From contig NZ_CP024902.1 of the NCBI RefSeq assembly GCF_003330765.1, positions 310,001-374,000 on the forward strand: 64,000 bases of DNA. The letters run 5' to 3'. Origin of the DNA: Burkholderia pyrrocinia (lineage in GTDB: Bacteria; Pseudomonadota; Gammaproteobacteria; Burkholderiales; Burkholderiaceae). Positions 16,056 to 28,489 of this stretch are shown here, piece by piece (positions within the stretch are counted from its first letter, which is position 1; every line of letters begins with the position of its first letter). The position numbers and the translations under genes were made by a program. The notes under the pieces are model-generated. The model ran no database searches and had not been told where the DNA came from. It saw only the letters and a list, made by a program, of their open reading frames with translations.

Positions 16056-19000
16056 ATGAAAGCTCTGCTCGATCTATTCAAGCAAGTCCAACAGGAAGAA
16101 GTTTTCGACGCGATCAAGATCGGTCTGGCCTCGCCGGACAAGATCCGTTCGTGGTCGTTCGGTGAAGTGAAGAAGCCGGAGACCATCAACTACCGTACAT
16201 TCAAGCCGGAACGCGATGGTCTCTTCTGCGCGAAGATCTTCGGGCCGATCAAGGACTACGAGTGCCTGTGCGGCAAGTACAAGCGCCTGAAGCACCGCGG
16301 CGTGATCTGCGAGAAGTGCGGCGTCGAAGTGACGCTGGCGAAGGTGCGTCGTGAGCGGATGGGCCACATCGAACTGGCCTCGCCGGTCGCGCACATCTGG
16401 TTCCTGAAGTCGCTGCCGTCGCGTCTGGGCATGGTGCTCGACATGACGCTGCGCGACATCGAACGCGTGCTGTACTTCGAAGCGTACGTCGTGATCGAAC
16501 CGGGCATGACGCCGCTGAAGGCGCGGCAGATCATGACCGAAGAGGATTACTACAACAAGGTCGAGGAATACGGCGACGAATTCCGTGCCGAGATGGGCGC
16601 GGAAGGCGTGCGCGAACTGCTGCGCGCGATCAACATCGACGAGCAGGTCGAGACGCTGCGCACCGAGCTGAAGAACACCGGCTCGGAAGCGAAGATCAAG
16701 AAGTACGCGAAGCGCCTGAAGGTCCTCGAGGCATTCCAGCGTTCGGGCATCAAGCCCGAGTGGATGATTCTCGAAGTGCTGCCGGTGCTGCCGCCGGAAC
16801 TGCGTCCGCTCGTGCCGCTGGACGGCGGCCGTTTCGCGACGTCGGACCTGAACGACCTGTACCGCCGCGTGATCAACCGTAACAACCGGTTGAAGCGTCT
16901 GCTCGAGCTGAAGGCGCCTGAAATCATCGTCCGCAACGAAAAGCGGATGCTGCAGGAAGCCGTCGACTCGCTGCTCGACAACGGTCGTCGCGGCAAGGCG
17001 ATGACGGGCGCGAACAAGCGCCCGCTGAAGTCGCTCGCCGACATGATCAAGGGCAAGGGCGGTCGTTTCCGTCAGAACTTGCTGGGCAAGCGCGTCGACT
17101 ACTCGGGCCGTTCGGTCATCGTGGTCGGCCCGACGCTGAAGCTGCACCAGTGCGGTCTGCCGAAGCTGATGGCGCTCGAGCTGTTCAAGCCGTTCATCTT
17201 CAACAAGCTGGAAGTGATGGGCGTCGCGACGACCATCAAGGCTGCGAAGAAGGAAGTCGAGAACCAGACGCCGGTGGTGTGGGACATCCTCGAAGAGGTG
17301 ATCCGCGAGCACCCGGTGATGCTGAACCGTGCGCCGACGCTGCACCGTCTCGGTATCCAGGCGTTCGAGCCCGTGCTGATCGAAGGCAAGGCGATCCAGC
17401 TGCACCCGCTCGTCTGCGCGGCGTTCAACGCCGACTTCGACGGTGACCAGATGGCCGTTCACGTGCCGCTGTCGCTCGAAGCGCAGATGGAAGCGCGCAC
17501 GCTGATGCTCGCGTCGAACAACGTGCTGTTCCCGGCCAACGGCGATCCGTCGATCGTGCCGTCGCAGGATATCGTGCTGGGTCTGTACTACGCGACCCGC
17601 GAAGCGATCAACGGCAAGGGCGAAGGCCTGACGTTCACGGGCGTGTCGGAAGCGATCCGCGCGTACGAGAACAAGGAAGTCGAGCTGGCATCGCGCGTCA
17701 ACGTGCGGATCACCGAAATGGTCCACAACGAAGACACGTCGGAAGGCGCGCCGGCATTCGTGCCGAAGATCTCGCTGTACGCGACGACCGTCGGTCGCGC
17801 GATCCTGTCGGAGATCCTGCCGCACGGCCTGCCGTTCTCGGTGCTGAACAAGCCGTTGAAGAAGAAGGAAATCTCGCGCCTGATCAACACGGCGTTCCGC
17901 AAGTGCGGTCTGCGCGCGACGGTGGTGTTCGCCGACCAGCTGATGCAGTCGGGTTTCCGTCTCGCGACGCGCGCCGGCATTTCGATCTGCGTGGACGACA
18001 TGCTCGTGCCGCCGCAGAAGGAAACGATCGTCGGCGACGCCGCGAAGAAGGTGAAGGAGTACGACCGCCAGTACATGTCGGGTCTCGTCACCGCGCAGGA
18101 ACGCTACAACAACGTGGTCGACATCTGGTCGGCGACGTCGGAAGCGGTCGGCAAGGCGATGATGGAGCAGCTGTCGACGGAGCCGGTGACGGACCGCGAC
18201 GGCAAGGAAACGCGCCAGGAGTCGTTCAACTCGATCTACATGATGGCCGACTCGGGCGCCCGGGGTTCGGCGGTGCAGATTCGTCAGCTGGCCGGTATGC
18301 GAGGCCTGATGGCGAAGCCGGACGGCTCGATTATCGAGACGCCGATTACCGCGAACTTCCGCGAAGGTCTGAACGTGTTGCAGTACTTCATCTCGACCCA
18401 CGGTGCACGTAAGGGTCTGGCTGATACGGCACTGAAGACCGCGAACTCGGGTTACCTGACGCGTCGTCTCGTCGACGTCACGCAGGATCTGGTCGTGGTC
18501 GAGGACGATTGCGGCACGTCGAACGGCGTCGCGATGAAGGCGCTGGTCGAAGGCGGTGAAGTCGTCGAAGCGCTGCGCGACCGTATCCTCGGCCGCGTCG
18601 CGGTCGCGGACGTCGTGAACCCGGAAACGCAGGAAACGCTGTACGAATCGGGCACGCTGCTCGACGAAACGGCGGTCGAGGAAATCGAACGCCTCGGCAT
18701 CGACGAAGTGCGCGTGCGCACGCCGCTGACCTGCGAAACGCGTTACGGCCTGTGCGCAGCTTGCTACGGCCGTGACCTCGGCCGCGGCTCGCTCGTGAAC
18801 GTCGGCGAAGCAGTCGGCGTGATCGCGGCACAGTCGATCGGCGAACCGGGCACGCAGCTGACGATGCGTACGTTCCACATCGGTGGTGCGGCATCGCGTG
18901 CGGCAGTGGCTTCGTCGGTCGAAGCGAAGAGCAACGGTATCGTGCGCTTCACGGCCACGATGCGCTACGTCACGAACGCGAAGGGCGAGCAGATCGTCAT

Positions 19001-20303
19001 TTCCCGTTCGGGCGAAGCGATGATCACCGACGACTTCGGTCGCGAGCGCGAGCGTCACAAAGTGCCGTACGGTGCGACGCTGCTGCAGCTCGACGGCGTA
19101 ACCATCAAGGCCGGCACGCAGCTCGCCACGTGGGATCCGCTGACGCGTCCGATCATCACCGAGTACGGTGGTACGGTGAAGTTCGAGAACGTCGAGGAAG
19201 GCGTGACCGTCGCGAAGCAGATCGACGACGTGACCGGCCTGTCGACGCTGGTCGTGATCGACGTGAAGCGTCGCGGTTCGCAGGCTTCGAAGAGCGTGCG
19301 TCCGCAGGTGAAGCTGCTCGACGCGAACGGCGAAGAAGTGAAGATTCCGGGCACGGAGCACGCAGTGCAGATCGGCTTCCAGGTCGGCGCACTGATTACC
19401 GTGAAGGATGGCCAGCAGGTGCAGGTCGGTGAAGTGCTCGCACGTATCCCGACCGAAGCGCAGAAGACGCGTGACATTACCGGCGGTCTGCCGCGGGTGG
19501 CGGAACTGTTCGAAGCGCGTTCGCCGAAGGATGCCGGCATTCTCGCGGAAGTCACCGGTACGACGTCGTTCGGTAAGGACACGAAGGGCAAGCAGCGTCT
19601 CGTCATCACGGATCTCGAGGGCAACCAGCACGAGTTCCTGATCGCGAAGGAAAAGCAGGTGCTGGTCCACGATGCTCAGGTCGTCAACAAGGGCGAAATG
19701 ATCGTGGACGGTCCGGCCGATCCGCACGACATCCTGCGTCTGCAGGGTATCGAGGCGCTGTCGCGCTACATTGTCGACGAAGTGCAGGACGTGTATCGTC
19801 TGCAGGGCGTGAAGATCAACGACAAGCACATCGAGGTGATCGTTCGCCAGATGCTGCGTCGCGTGCAGATCACCGACAACGGCGATACGCGCTTCATCCC
19901 GGGCGAACAGGTCGAGCGTTCCGACATGCTGGACGAGAACGATCGCATGACCGCCGATGACAAGCGTCCGGCTTCGTACGACAACGTGCTGCTCGGTATC
20001 ACGAAGGCGTCGCTGTCGACCGACTCGTTCATCTCCGCGGCATCGTTCCAGGAAACGACCCGCGTGCTGACCGAAGCGGCGATCATGGGCAAGCGTGACG
20101 ATCTGCGCGGTCTGAAGGAAAACGTGATCGTCGGCCGTCTGATTCCGGCTGGTACGGGTCTCGCGTTCCACAAGGCACGCAAGGCGAAGGAATCGTCGGA
20201 TCGCGAGCGTTTCGACCAGATCGCAGCGGAAGAGTCATTCGACTTCGGCACGCCGAGCGCGCCTGCCGCGGAAGAGCCGCAACAGCATCCGGCAGCCGAG
20301 TAA
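16056..20303 (+). CDS. rpoC: RNA polymerase beta' subunit
   Basis: The beta' subunit carries the catalytic magnesium in NADFDGDQM (458-466). The N-terminal zinc site C70, C72, C85, C88 and the second zinc site (CGTS, then [14 protein letters not shown]) are complete. The protein is 1415 residues, slightly longer than E. coli because of an acidic, alanine/proline-rich tail ([10 protein letters not shown]). GGAGAG precedes the ATG. It is cotranscribed with rpoB, and a strong terminator follows after about 40 bases. Confidence 0.99.
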   Translation: MKALLDLFKQVQQEEVFDAIKIGLASPDKIRSWSFGEVKKPETINYRTFKPERDGLFCAKIFGPIKDYECLCGKYKRLKHRGVICEKCGVEVTLAKVRRERMGHIELASPVAHIWFLKSLPSRLGMVLDMTLRDIERVLYFEAYVVIEPGMTPLKARQIMTEEDYYNKVEEYGDEFRAEMGAEGVRELLRAINIDEQVETLRTELKNTGSEAKIKKYAKRLKVLEAFQRSGIKPEWMILEVLPVLPPELRPLVPLDGGRFATSDLNDLYRRVINRNNRLKRLLELKAPEIIVRNEKRMLQEAVDSLLDNGRRGKAMTGANKRPLKSLADMIKGKGGRFRQNLLGKRVDYSGRSVIVVGPTLKLHQCGLPKLMALELFKPFIFNKLEVMGVATTIKAAKKEVENQTPVVWDILEEVIREHPVMLNRAPTLHRLGIQAFEPVLIEGKAIQLHPLVCAAFNADFDGDQMAVHVPLSLEAQMEARTLMLASNNVLFPANGDPSIVPSQDIVLGLYYATREAINGKGEGLTFTGVSEAIRAYENKEVELASRVNVRITEMVHNEDTSEGAPAFVPKISLYATTVGRAILSEILPHGLPFSVLNKPLKKKEISRLINTAFRKCGLRATVVFADQLMQSGFRLATRAGISICVDDMLVPPQKETIVGDAAKKVKEYDRQYMSGLVTAQERYNNVVDIWSATSEAVGKAMMEQLSTEPVTDRDGKETRQESFNSIYMMADSGARGSAVQIRQLAGMRGLMAKPDGSIIETPITANFREGLNVLQYFISTHGARKGLADTALKTANSGYLTRRLVDVTQDLVVVEDDCGTSNGVAMKALVEGGEVVEALRDRILGRVAVADVVNPETQETLYESGTLLDETAVEEIERLGIDEVRVRTPLTCETRYGLCAACYGRDLGRGSLVNVGEAVGVIAAQSIGEPGTQLTMRTFHIGGAASRAAVASSVEAKSNGIVRFTATMRYVTNAKGEQIVISRSGEAMITDDFGRERERHKVPYGATLLQLDGVTIKAGTQLATWDPLTRPIITEYGGTVKFENVEEGVTVAKQIDDVTGLSTLVVIDVKRRGSQASKSVRPQVKLLDANGEEVKIPGTEHAVQIGFQVGALITVKDGQQVQVGEVLARIPTEAQKTRDITGGLPRVAELFEARSPKDAGILAEVTGTTSFGKDTKGKQRLVITDLEGNQHEFLIAKEKQVLVHDAQVVNKGEMIVDGPADPHDILRLQGIEALSRYIVDEVQDVYRLQGVKINDKHIEVIVRQMLRRVQITDNGDTRFIPGEQVERSDMLDENDRMTADDKRPASYDNVLLGITKASLSTDSFISAASFQETTRVLTEAAIMGKRDDLRGLKENVIVGRLIPAGTGLAFHKARKAKESSDRERFDQIAAEESFDFGTPSAPAAEEPQQHPAAE

Positions 20304-20341
20304 GCGTGGGCGGCGCGAGCCGCCTCGCCTCGCTGTCATCG

Positions 20342-20373
20342 AAACCGCCCGGTTCCGCCGGGCGGTTTTTTTT
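20342..20373 (+). terminator. Terminator of the rpoBC operon
   Basis: Eleven pairs (20342-20352 with 20358-20368) are rich in GC and run into eight Ts. It is a strong intrinsic terminator between rpoC and recQ. Confidence 0.95.
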
Positions 20374-20504
20374 ATCCGTCGTTCACGCGCGTCATGCGCG
20401 CGAACGAACCCTGTCCGATCGGCCAACATTGCACGATTCGCCGCGCGTCGCGCGAGTGGGTTGTTAAAATTGCGGTCATCGTTCTGCCGTCCTCGTTCTC
20501 ACTC

Positions 20505-22352
20505 ATGTCCCGCGCCCTCGAAATCCTCGACGAAGTCTTTGGTTATTCCGCATTTCGCGGCCAGCAGGGCGAGATCGTCGAACACGTCGCCGGCGGCGGC
20601 GATTGTCTCGTGCTGATGCCGACCGGCGGCGGCAAGTCGCTGTGCTACCAGATTCCGGCACTGCTGCGCCGCGAGGCCGGGCAGGGCGCTGGCATTGTCG
20701 TGTCGCCGCTGATCGCGCTGATGCACGATCAGGTCGCCGCGCTGAGCGAAGTCGGCGTGCGCGCGGCCTACCTGAATTCGACGCTGTCGGGCGCCGAGGC
20801 CGCGGCGACCGAGCGCGCGCTGCGCGAAGGCGAAATCGACCTGCTGTACGTCGCGCCTGAACGACTGATGACGGGGCGCTTCCTCGAACTGCTCGAGCGC
20901 GCGAAGATCGGCCTGTTCGCGATCGACGAAGCGCATTGCGTGTCGCAATGGGGGCACGATTTCCGCCCGGAATACATCAAGCTGTCGGTGCTGCACGAGC
21001 GGTTCCCGTCGGTGCCGCGCATCGCGCTGACTGCCACGGCCGACGCGATCACGCGCGACGAGATCATCGATCGTCTCGCGCTCGACGACGCGCGCGTGTT
21101 CGTGTCGAGCTTCGACCGCCCGAACATCCGCTACCGGATCGTCGAAAAGGACAACGCGCGTTCGCAGCTGCTCGACTTCATTCGCGCCGAACACACGAAC
21201 GCCGACGGCACGACGGACGCGGGCGTCGTCTATTGCCTGTCGCGCCGCAAGGTCGAGGAAACGGCCGAGTGGCTGAAGGCGCAGGGCGTGCGCGCGCTGC
21301 CGTATCACGCGGGGATGGAGTTCGAGGTGCGGCAGAAGCACCAGGAAATGTTTCAGCGCGAAGAGGGCGTCGTGATGTGCGCGACGATCGCGTTCGGCAT
21401 GGGTATCGACAAGCCCGACGTGCGCTTCGTCGCGCACCTGGACCTGCCGAAGAGCGTCGAAGGCTACTACCAGGAAACGGGGCGCGCAGGCCGCGACGGG
21501 ATGCCCGCGAATGCGTGGATGGCGTACGGTCTCGGCGACGTCGTCCAGCAGCGCAAGATGATCGATGAATCCGATGCGGACGACGCACACAAGCGCGTCC
21601 AGACGTCGAAGCTCGACGCGCTGCTCGGGCTGTGCGAGACGATCTCGTGCCGTCGCGTGCGGCTGCTGAACTACTTCGGCGAGGCGAGCCAGCCGTGCGG
21701 CAACTGCGACACGTGCATCGAGCCGCCCGATTCGTGGGACGCGACGCGCGAGGCGCAGATGGCGCTGTCGTGCGTATTCCGCGCGCAGCGTGCGAGCGGC
21801 TTCAATTTCGGCGCGAGCCATCTGATCGAGATCCTGCGCGGCGGGCGCACCGAGAAGGTGCTGCAGCGCGGCCACGACCAACTCAGCACATTCGGGATCG
21901 GCGCGTCGCTGTCCGAGCCCGAGTGGCGTGCGATCTTCAGGCAACTCGTCGCGTACGGCTACCTGGCCGTCGATCATGGCGGCTTCGGCGCACTCGTGCT
22001 GACCGAGGCCGCGAAGCCCGTGCTGAAGAACGACGAGAAGGTCACGCTGCGCCGCTACGTGAAGCCGCAGCGCACGCGCCAGTCGTCGAGCCGCAGCGGC
22101 ACGCGGGTCGATCCGACGGCAGGCATGGACGCGCGTGAGCGCGCTCGGTGGGATGCGCTGCGTGCGTGGCGCGCGGAAACCGCGAAGACGGACGGCGTGC
22201 CGGCCTACGTGATCTTCCATGACGCGACGCTCGCCGAAATCGCGCGCAACGCGCCGGAGTCGATCGACGACCTGCGCCATATCCCCGGCATGGGCGTGCG
22301 CAAGCTCGAGCGCTTCGGCGACGAGATCATCGACGTCGTCGAATCGGCCTGA
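20505..22352 (+). CDS. recQ: ATP-dependent DNA helicase RecQ
   Basis: A 3'-5' DNA helicase for recombination and fork repair. From the ATG at 20505 it has 615 residues. The SF2 motifs are clear: PTGGGKS with K44, DEAH at 141-144, and [10 protein letters not shown] (motif VI). The RQC domain has its zinc cysteines (CETISC and CGNCDTC), and an HRDC domain closes the protein (about 535-612). An upstream TTG/ATG extension is rejected because homologues begin [14 protein letters not shown]. It stands alone between the rpoBC terminator and the str operon promoter. Confidence 0.97.
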   Translation: MSRALEILDEVFGYSAFRGQQGEIVEHVAGGGDCLVLMPTGGGKSLCYQIPALLRREAGQGAGIVVSPLIALMHDQVAALSEVGVRAAYLNSTLSGAEAAATERALREGEIDLLYVAPERLMTGRFLELLERAKIGLFAIDEAHCVSQWGHDFRPEYIKLSVLHERFPSVPRIALTATADAITRDEIIDRLALDDARVFVSSFDRPNIRYRIVEKDNARSQLLDFIRAEHTNADGTTDAGVVYCLSRRKVEETAEWLKAQGVRALPYHAGMEFEVRQKHQEMFQREEGVVMCATIAFGMGIDKPDVRFVAHLDLPKSVEGYYQETGRAGRDGMPANAWMAYGLGDVVQQRKMIDESDADDAHKRVQTSKLDALLGLCETISCRRVRLLNYFGEASQPCGNCDTCIEPPDSWDATREAQMALSCVFRAQRASGFNFGASHLIEILRGGRTEKVLQRGHDQLSTFGIGASLSEPEWRAIFRQLVAYGYLAVDHGGFGALVLTEAAKPVLKNDEKVTLRRYVKPQRTRQSSSRSGTRVDPTAGMDARERARWDALRAWRAETAKTDGVPAYVIFHDATLAEIARNAPESIDDLRHIPGMGVRKLERFGDEIIDVVESA

Positions 22353-22411
22353 CACAGGTGTTCAGACCCTTCCGGTAAACCGCTCGGCCGGCCGGCGAAT
22401 CACGCAAGCCG

Positions 22412-22441
22412 TTGACTTAGTTGGTATTTCCGGAATATGAT
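22412..22441 (+). promoter_or_regulatory. Promoter candidate of the str operon
   Basis: TTGACT (22412-22417), an 18-base spacer and TATGAT (22436-22441) match consensus at 10 of 12 positions. It lies 139 bases before rpsL, just after recQ. Confidence 0.75.
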
Positions 22442-22579
22442 GTTGGGTTCCGGTATTCGGCGGGCCGAGTCGCGTTCGAAGGTTCGCGTCTGTTTCGCCG
22501 GTTCGGAAGTCAACTGTGCGCCGATTCTCGCTTTGCCCGAAATCGATGTGCAGATTTTGTTCAATTTCAGGAATAAACA

Positions 22580-22960
22580 ATGCCAACCATCAACCAACTG
22601 GTTCGCAAAGGCCGTCAGTCGGAAACGACGAAGAGCAAGAGCCCGGCCCTGCAGGACTGCCCCCAGCGTCGCGGCGTGTGCACCCGTGTGTACACGACGA
22701 CGCCGAAGAAGCCTAACTCGGCACTCCGTAAGGTTGCCAAGGTTCGTCTGACGAACGGCTTCGAAGTGATTTCGTACATCGGTGGTGAAGGCCACAACCT
22801 GCAGGAGCACTCGGTTGTGCTGATCCGCGGCGGCCGTGTGAAGGACTTGCCGGGTGTGCGTTACCACATGGTTCGCGGCTCGCTGGATACCCAGGGCGTC
22901 AAGGACCGTAAGCAAGCGCGCTCGAAGTACGGCGCGAAGCGTGCAAAGGCTGCCAAGTAA
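22580..22960 (+). CDS. rpsL: 30S ribosomal protein S12
   Basis: S12 monitors codon-anticodon pairing in the decoding centre. The 126 residues begin [12 protein letters not shown]. The streptomycin-contact segments TTPKKPNS (K43) and [13 protein letters not shown] (K88) are wild type, so the sequence predicts no classic streptomycin resistance or dependence. It is the first gene of the str operon, preceded by a promoter candidate and AGGAATAAACA. Confidence 0.98.
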
Positions 22961-23132
22961 GCAGTTTTTGATCAGGGATCGCCTCTGGGCGGTCAAGGCG
23001 GGAGTGCCGGATTGCCGGTGCTGTCGAGTAAGTGGTCACCCGGCCAAGCTGGTTAGTCGTGAAGATGTGATCGGGTTAGTTGGTGGCCGAGGGGCTGGAT
23101 ACAGCTCCAACTGAACAGGTAAAGGAAGAATC

Positions 23133-23603
23133 ATGCCGCGTCGTCGCGAAGTCCCCAAGCGGGAAGTGTTGCCGGATCCGAAGTTCGGCAACGTTGATGT
23201 AGCCAAGTTCATGAACATGCTGATGCTGTCCGGCAAGAAGTCGGTCGCTGAACGCATCGTTTATGGCGCATTCGAACAGATCCAGACCAAGGGTGGCAAG
23301 GACCCGCTGGAAGTGTTCACGGTTGCGCTCAACAACGTGAAGCCGGTGGTCGAAGTGAAGAGCCGTCGCGTTGGTGGTGCCAACTATCAAGTTCCGGTCG
23401 AAGTGCGCCCGTCGCGTCGTATGGCATTGGCGATGCGCTGGCTGCGTGAGGCTGCGAAGAAGCGTAGCGAGAAGTCGATGGCTCTGCGCCTGGCAGGTGA
23501 ACTCTCCGAAGCGGCCGAAGGCCGTGGCGGCGCGATGAAGAAGCGCGACGAAGTTCACCGCATGGCAGAAGCCAACCGCGCGTTCTCGCATTTCCGTTTC
23601 TAA
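23133..23603 (+). CDS. rpsG: 30S ribosomal protein S7
   Basis: S7 nucleates assembly of the 30S head and contacts E-site tRNA. The 156 residues begin [19 protein letters not shown]. The 172-base gap after rpsL is the place where S7 binds to repress the operon in E. coli; similar control is likely but the structure was not resolved here. GGAAG precedes the ATG. Confidence 0.97.
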   Translation: MPRRREVPKREVLPDPKFGNVDVAKFMNMLMLSGKKSVAERIVYGAFEQIQTKGGKDPLEVFTVALNNVKPVVEVKSRRVGGANYQVPVEVRPSRRMALAMRWLREAAKKRSEKSMALRLAGELSEAAEGRGGAMKKRDEVHRMAEANRAFSHFRF

Positions 23604-23726
23604 GCGCCTGGCTGGGCTGTTAGCGGAAATAAATTCCGGGCGGGTGCGCTTTTCAGGCGCCTCGCCCGTTTGTGTTGAAGCGTGATGCAGCAGGGCTGCC
23701 TCACGTCATCCCAGTAGAGGATCAAA

Positions 23727-25829
23727 GTGGCTCGCAAGACTCCTATCGAGCGCTACCGCAATATCGGTATTAGCGCTCACATCGACGCCGGCAAAACGAC
23801 GACGACCGAGCGCATTCTGTTTTACACCGGTGTGAACCACAAGATCGGTGAAGTCCACGACGGCGCAGCCACGATGGACTGGATGGAGCAGGAGCAGGAG
23901 CGTGGCATCACGATCACGTCCGCTGCTACCACCGCCTTCTGGAAGGGCATGGGCGGCAACTATCCGGAACACCGCATCAACATCATCGACACCCCGGGCC
24001 ACGTCGACTTCACGATCGAAGTGGAGCGTTCGATGCGCGTGCTCGACGGCGCATGCATGGTGTACTGCGCAGTGGGCGGCGTGCAGCCGCAGTCGGAAAC
24101 GGTGTGGCGCCAGGCTAACAAGTACAAGGTGCCGCGTCTCGCGTTCGTCAACAAGATGGACCGTACCGGCGCGAACTTCTTCAAGGTCTACGACCAGCTC
24201 CGCCTGCGCCTGAAGGCGAACCCGGTTCCGGTCGTGGTGCCGATCGGCGCGGAAGAAAGCTTCAAGGGCGTCGTCGACCTGATCAAGATGAAGGCGATCG
24301 TTTGGGACGAGGCGTCGCAAGGCACCAAGTTCGACTACGTCGACATCCCGGCGGAACTCGTCGACACGTGCAACGAGTGGCGCGAAAAGATGGTCGAGGC
24401 GGCTGCCGAGTCGAACGAAGACCTGATGAACAAGTACCTGGAAGCGGGTTCGCTGTCCGAAGACGAGATCGTGAAGGGTCTGCGTGACCGTACGATCGCG
24501 TGCGAAATCCAGCCGATGCTGTGCGGTACCGCGTTCAAGAACAAGGGCGTGCAGCGTATGCTCGACGCCGTGATCGACTTCCTGCCGTCGCCGGTCGACA
24601 TTCCGCCGGTTACGGGCGAACTCGAAAACGGCGAGAAGACGGAGCGTCGTGCTGCCGATGACGAGAAGTTCTCGGCACTCGCGTTCAAGATCATGACCGA
24701 CCCGTTCGTCGGCCAGCTGATCTTCTTCCGCGTTTACTCGGGCGTCGTCAATTCGGGCGACACGCTGCTCAATGCGACCAAGGACAAGAAGGAACGTCTC
24801 GGCCGTATTCTGCAGATGCACGCGAACCAGCGTGAAGAAATCAAGGAAGTTCGCGCGGGCGACATCGCTGCTGCGGTCGGCCTGAAGGAAGCGACCACCG
24901 GCGACACGCTGTGCGATCCGGCGCACCCGATCGTGCTCGAACGCATGATTTTCCCGGAGCCGGTGATTTCGCAGGCCGTCGAGCCGAAGACGAAGGCCGA
25001 CCAGGAAAAGATGGGCCTGGCGCTCAACCGTCTGGCTCAGGAAGATCCGTCGTTCCGCGTGCAAACTGACGAAGAATCGGGTCAAACGATCATTTCGGGC
25101 ATGGGCGAGCTCCACCTCGAAATTCTGGTCGACCGGATGAAGCGTGAATTCGGCGTGGAAGCGACCGTCGGCAAGCCGCAGGTGGCATACCGCGAAACCA
25201 TTCGCAAGTCGGCCGCGGACGTCGAAGGCAAGTTCGTCAAGCAGTCGGGTGGTCGCGGTCAGTACGGCCATGCGGTCATCACGCTTGAGCGCAGCGAATT
25301 GGGCAAGGGCTACGAGTTCATCGACGCGATCAAGGGCGGCGTGATTCCGCGCGAATACATTCCGTCGGTTGACAAGGGTATCCAGGAAACGCTGAAGAGC
25401 GGCGTGCTGGCAGGCTTCCCGGTCGTCGATGTGAAGGTTACGCTGACGTTCGGTTCGTACCACGACGTCGACTCGAACGAAAATGCGTTCCGCATGGCTG
25501 GTTCGATGGCGTTCAAGGAAGCGATGCGCCGCGCGGATCCGGTTCTGCTCGAGCCGATGATGGCCGTGGAAGTGGAAACGCCGGAAGACTTCATGGGCAA
25601 CGTGATGGGCGACCTGTCGGGTCGTCGCGGCATCATCCAGGGCATGGATGACATGGTCGGCGGCGGCAAGATCGTGCGCGCTGAAGTGCCGCTGTCGGAA
25701 ATGTTCGGCTACTCCACGTCGCTGCGCTCGCTGACGCAGGGTCGCGCAACGTACACGATGGAATTCAAGCACTACGCTGAAGCTCCGAAGAACGTTGCAG
25801 AAGCGATCATCAGCGCCAAGTCGAAGTAA
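23727..25829 (+). CDS. fusA: Elongation factor G
   Basis: The translocation GTPase, also used with RRF in ribosome recycling. It has 700 residues and a GTG start preceded by AGAGGA. The motifs AHIDAGKT (17-24), ERGITI switch I (58-63), DTPGH (88-92) and NKMD (142-145) are intact, and domains II-V follow to the C-terminus. It is in the str operon between rpsG and tufA. Confidence 0.98.
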   Translation: MARKTPIERYRNIGISAHIDAGKTTTTERILFYTGVNHKIGEVHDGAATMDWMEQEQERGITITSAATTAFWKGMGGNYPEHRINIIDTPGHVDFTIEVERSMRVLDGACMVYCAVGGVQPQSETVWRQANKYKVPRLAFVNKMDRTGANFFKVYDQLRLRLKANPVPVVVPIGAEESFKGVVDLIKMKAIVWDEASQGTKFDYVDIPAELVDTCNEWREKMVEAAAESNEDLMNKYLEAGSLSEDEIVKGLRDRTIACEIQPMLCGTAFKNKGVQRMLDAVIDFLPSPVDIPPVTGELENGEKTERRAADDEKFSALAFKIMTDPFVGQLIFFRVYSGVVNSGDTLLNATKDKKERLGRILQMHANQREEIKEVRAGDIAAAVGLKEATTGDTLCDPAHPIVLERMIFPEPVISQAVEPKTKADQEKMGLALNRLAQEDPSFRVQTDEESGQTIISGMGELHLEILVDRMKREFGVEATVGKPQVAYRETIRKSAADVEGKFVKQSGGRGQYGHAVITLERSELGKGYEFIDAIKGGVIPREYIPSVDKGIQETLKSGVLAGFPVVDVKVTLTFGSYHDVDSNENAFRMAGSMAFKEAMRRADPVLLEPMMAVEVETPEDFMGNVMGDLSGRRGIIQGMDDMVGGGKIVRAEVPLSEMFGYSTSLRSLTQGRATYTMEFKHYAEAPKNVAEAIISAKSK

Positions 25830-25868
25830 TTCGCGACCACAACCAATTATTTTTGAAAGAAGAGAATC

Positions 25869-27059
25869 ATGGCAAAAGGTAAATTTGAGCGGACCAAGCC
25901 GCACGTGAACGTTGGTACGATTGGTCACGTTGACCACGGCAAGACGACGCTGACGGCAGCGATCACGACGGTTCTGACGAAGAAGTTCGGCGGCGAAGCG
26001 AAGGCCTACGACCAGATCGACGCGGCACCGGAAGAAAAGGCGCGCGGCATCACGATCAACACGGCACACGTCGAGTACGAAACGGCTAACCGCCACTACG
26101 CACACGTCGACTGCCCGGGCCACGCTGACTACGTGAAGAACATGATCACGGGCGCGGCACAGATGGACGGCGCGATCCTGGTTTGCTCGGCAGCAGACGG
26201 CCCGATGCCGCAAACGCGTGAGCACATCCTGCTGGCGCGTCAGGTTGGCGTTCCGTACATCATCGTGTTCCTGAACAAGTGCGACATGGTGGACGACGCT
26301 GAACTGCTCGAGCTGGTCGAGATGGAAGTTCGCGAGCTCCTGTCGAAGTACGACTTCCCGGGCGACGACACGCCGATCGTGAAGGGTTCGGCGAAGCTGG
26401 CGCTGGAAGGCGACCAGGGTGAACTGGGCGAAGTGGCGATCATGAGCCTGGCCGACGCGCTGGACACGTACATCCCGACGCCGGAGCGTGCAGTTGACGG
26501 CGCGTTCCTGATGCCGGTGGAAGACGTGTTCTCGATCTCGGGCCGTGGTACGGTGGTGACGGGTCGTATCGAGCGCGGCATCGTGAAGGTCGGCGAAGAA
26601 ATCGAAATCGTCGGTATCAAGCCGACGGTGAAGACGACCTGCACGGGCGTTGAAATGTTCCGCAAGCTGCTGGACCAAGGTCAGGCAGGCGACAACGTCG
26701 GTATCCTGCTGCGCGGCACGAAGCGTGAAGACGTGGAGCGTGGCCAGGTTCTGGCGAAGCCGGGTTCGATCACGCCGCACACGCACTTCACGGCTGAAGT
26801 GTACGTGCTGAGCAAGGATGAAGGCGGTCGTCACACGCCGTTCTTCAACAACTACCGTCCGCAGTTCTACTTCCGTACGACGGACGTGACGGGCTCGATC
26901 GAGCTGCCGAAGGACAAGGAAATGGTGATGCCGGGCGACAATGTGTCGATCACGGTGAAGCTGATTGCACCGATCGCGATGGAAGAAGGTCTGCGCTTCG
27001 CAATCCGCGAAGGCGGCCGTACGGTCGGCGCCGGCGTCGTCGCCAAGGTCATCGAGTAA
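25869..27059 (+). CDS. tufA: Elongation factor Tu, copy 2
   Basis: A second EF-Tu gene, 39 bases after fusA, preceded by AAAGAAGAGA. The 396-residue protein is identical to the product at 6743. The DNA differs only at codons 2-3 (GCA AAA here, GCC AAG there), and identity stops right after the stop codon. The two genes were assigned A and B from operon context: A in the str operon, B after the tRNAs. A terminator follows. Confidence 0.98.
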   Translation: MAKGKFERTKPHVNVGTIGHVDHGKTTLTAAITTVLTKKFGGEAKAYDQIDAAPEEKARGITINTAHVEYETANRHYAHVDCPGHADYVKNMITGAAQMDGAILVCSAADGPMPQTREHILLARQVGVPYIIVFLNKCDMVDDAELLELVEMEVRELLSKYDFPGDDTPIVKGSAKLALEGDQGELGEVAIMSLADALDTYIPTPERAVDGAFLMPVEDVFSISGRGTVVTGRIERGIVKVGEEIEIVGIKPTVKTTCTGVEMFRKLLDQGQAGDNVGILLRGTKREDVERGQVLAKPGSITPHTHFTAEVYVLSKDEGGRHTPFFNNYRPQFYFRTTDVTGSIELPKDKEMVMPGDNVSITVKLIAPIAMEEGLRFAIREGGRTVGAGVVAKVIE

Positions 27060-27120
27060 TATCGACGATCCGCGGGTCCCGACGGGGTCCGCGATTCCAC
27101 GGTGTGCAGTTGTACCGTCG

Positions 27121-27162
27121 AAACCGGGTGTCCAGTTGTGCTGGCACCCGGTTTTGTTTTTT
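27121..27162 (+). terminator. Terminator of the str operon
   Basis: The arms at 27121-27135 and 27141-27154 pair with one bulged base, closing TTGTG, and are followed by GTTTTTT. It separates tufA from the S10 operon. Confidence 0.88.
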
Positions 27163-27349
27163 GCGGCGGGCGCCCTGTTGCACGGGGCGATAAACCTGCA
27201 CCATCGCTTCACAATTTCGTGTAGAATCGCGGGCTTAGCAGTGGAAGTACCGTTCGGAACCTGGCGCCTCGCTCCCCGCAGGCTTCATGTTTCACGTTCT
27301 TTTGGTGTTCGGCGATGCAACATCGCCTCGCTCTTTTCAAGGAATCGTC

Positions 27350-27661
27350 ATGCAGCAACAGAAAATCCGCATTCGCCTGAAGGCTTTCGACTATCGTCTG
27401 ATCGATCAATCGGCTGCCGAGATCGTCGATACCGCGAAGCGGACTGGCGCAATCGTCCGTGGCCCGGTGCCGCTGCCGACGCGCATTCAGCGTTTTGACA
27501 TCCTGCGTTCGCCGCACGTCAACAAGACGTCGCGCGATCAGCTCGAAATCCGCACCCACCAGCGCCTGATGGACATCGTCGATCCGACCGACAAGACGGT
27601 TGACGCGCTGATGAAGCTCGATCTGCCGGCTGGCGTCGACGTGGAAATCAAGCTGCAGTAA
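27350..27661 (+). CDS. rpsJ: 30S ribosomal protein S10
   Basis: S10 is a 30S head protein and, as NusE, part of the rRNA and lambda antitermination complex with NusB. The 103 residues begin [19 protein letters not shown]. The ATG at 27350 follows AAGGA; an upstream in-frame ATG at 27287 would add 21 unconserved residues. A weak -10-like TAGAAT (27222-27227) lies upstream. The next gene, rplC, is 177 bases away. Confidence 0.97.
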   Translation: MQQQKIRIRLKAFDYRLIDQSAAEIVDTAKRTGAIVRGPVPLPTRIQRFDILRSPHVNKTSRDQLEIRTHQRLMDIVDPTDKTVDALMKLDLPAGVDVEIKLQ

Positions 27662-27710
27662 GGCTTCCAGCGCCGATCGGCTCGCCGGGCGGTGCTAAGT
27701 CTTTGATTGC

Positions 27711-27739
27711 TTGCGGAAATCGAAGGGTCGGGCTATAAT
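27711..27739 (+). promoter_or_regulatory. Promoter candidate between rpsJ and rplC
   Basis: TTGCGG (27711-27716), a 17-base spacer and a perfect TATAAT (27734-27739) lie 100 bases before rplC. It would give L3 to S17 their own start, apart from S10. Confidence 0.78.
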
Positions 27740-27838
27740 GCTTGGCTTTTCGCGTATTCGCGTAAAAAAGTTGGGCCTTGCGTGCCCGGCATTTTGTAAA
27801 TCAGCCCCGACCAATCGCAGTCGGGAATGGAGAAAATG

Positions 27839-28489
27839 ATGAGCCTTGGACTCGTAGGTCGCAAGGTTGGCATGACCCGTATCTTCACGGCTGAAGGGGA
27901 TTCGATTCCCGTCACCGTGCTGGACGTGTCGGACAACCGCGTGACGCAGATCAAGACTGTTGAAACCGACGGCTATACGGCCGTGCAGGTTGCATTCGGC
28001 TCCCGCCGCGCATCGCGCGTGACGAAGCCGCTGGCAGGTCATCTCGCCAAAGCCGGTGTCGAAGCCGGTGAAATCCTCAAGGAATTCCGCATTGATGCGG
28101 CCAAGGCAGCCGAGCTGTCGAATGGCGCCGTGGTCGGTGCAGATCTTTTCGAAGTGGGCCAGAAAGTCGACGTGCAAGGCGTGTCGATCGGTAAGGGCTA
28201 CGCCGGTACGATCAAGCGTTACAACTTCTCCTCCGGCCGTGCCACGCACGGTAACTCGCGCTCGCACAACGTGCCGGGCTCGATCGGTATGGCGCAGGAT
28301 CCGGGTCGTGTGTTCCCGGGTAAACGCATGACGGGTCACATGGGTGATGTGACGGTGACGGTGCAGAACCTCGAAATCGCTCGTATCGACGCAGAGCGCA
28401 AGCTGCTGCTCGTCAAGGGCGCGATTCCGGGCGCGAAGGGCGGCAAGGTTTTTGTGACGCCGGCCGTCAAGACCAAGGGGGCGAAATAA
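27839..28489 (+). CDS. rplC: 50S ribosomal protein L3
   Basis: L3 is an early 23S-binding protein that reaches toward the peptidyl-transferase centre. The 216 residues begin [16 protein letters not shown]. Two ATGs are adjacent; the second, six bases after GGAG, matches homologues. The conserved [16 protein letters not shown] segment contains the methylated-glutamine region of the family. The TAA shares its last base with the rplD ATG. Confidence 0.96.
   Translation: MSLGLVGRKVGMTRIFTAEGDSIPVTVLDVSDNRVTQIKTVETDGYTAVQVAFGSRRASRVTKPLAGHLAKAGVEAGEILKEFRIDAAKAAELSNGAVVGADLFEVGQKVDVQGVSIGKGYAGTIKRYNFSSGRATHGNSRSHNVPGSIGMAQDPGRVFPGKRMTGHMGDVTVTVQNLEIARIDAERKLLLVKGAIPGAKGGKVFVTPAVKTKGAK

Noticed and set aside
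16074..20171. Minus-strand open frame of 1365 codons inside rpoC
   Set aside because: Same cause as in rpoB: codon bias leaves the antisense frame without stops. No ribosome site or motif.
23706..27212. Minus-strand open frame of 1168 codons across fusA and tufA
   Set aside because: Antisense shadow; its tufA part is repeated antisense to tufB simply because the two genes are identical.
27222..27227. TAGAAT as the -10 of an rpsJ promoter
   Set aside because: No acceptable -35 at 16-18 bases upstream, so it is mentioned only in the rpsJ entry.
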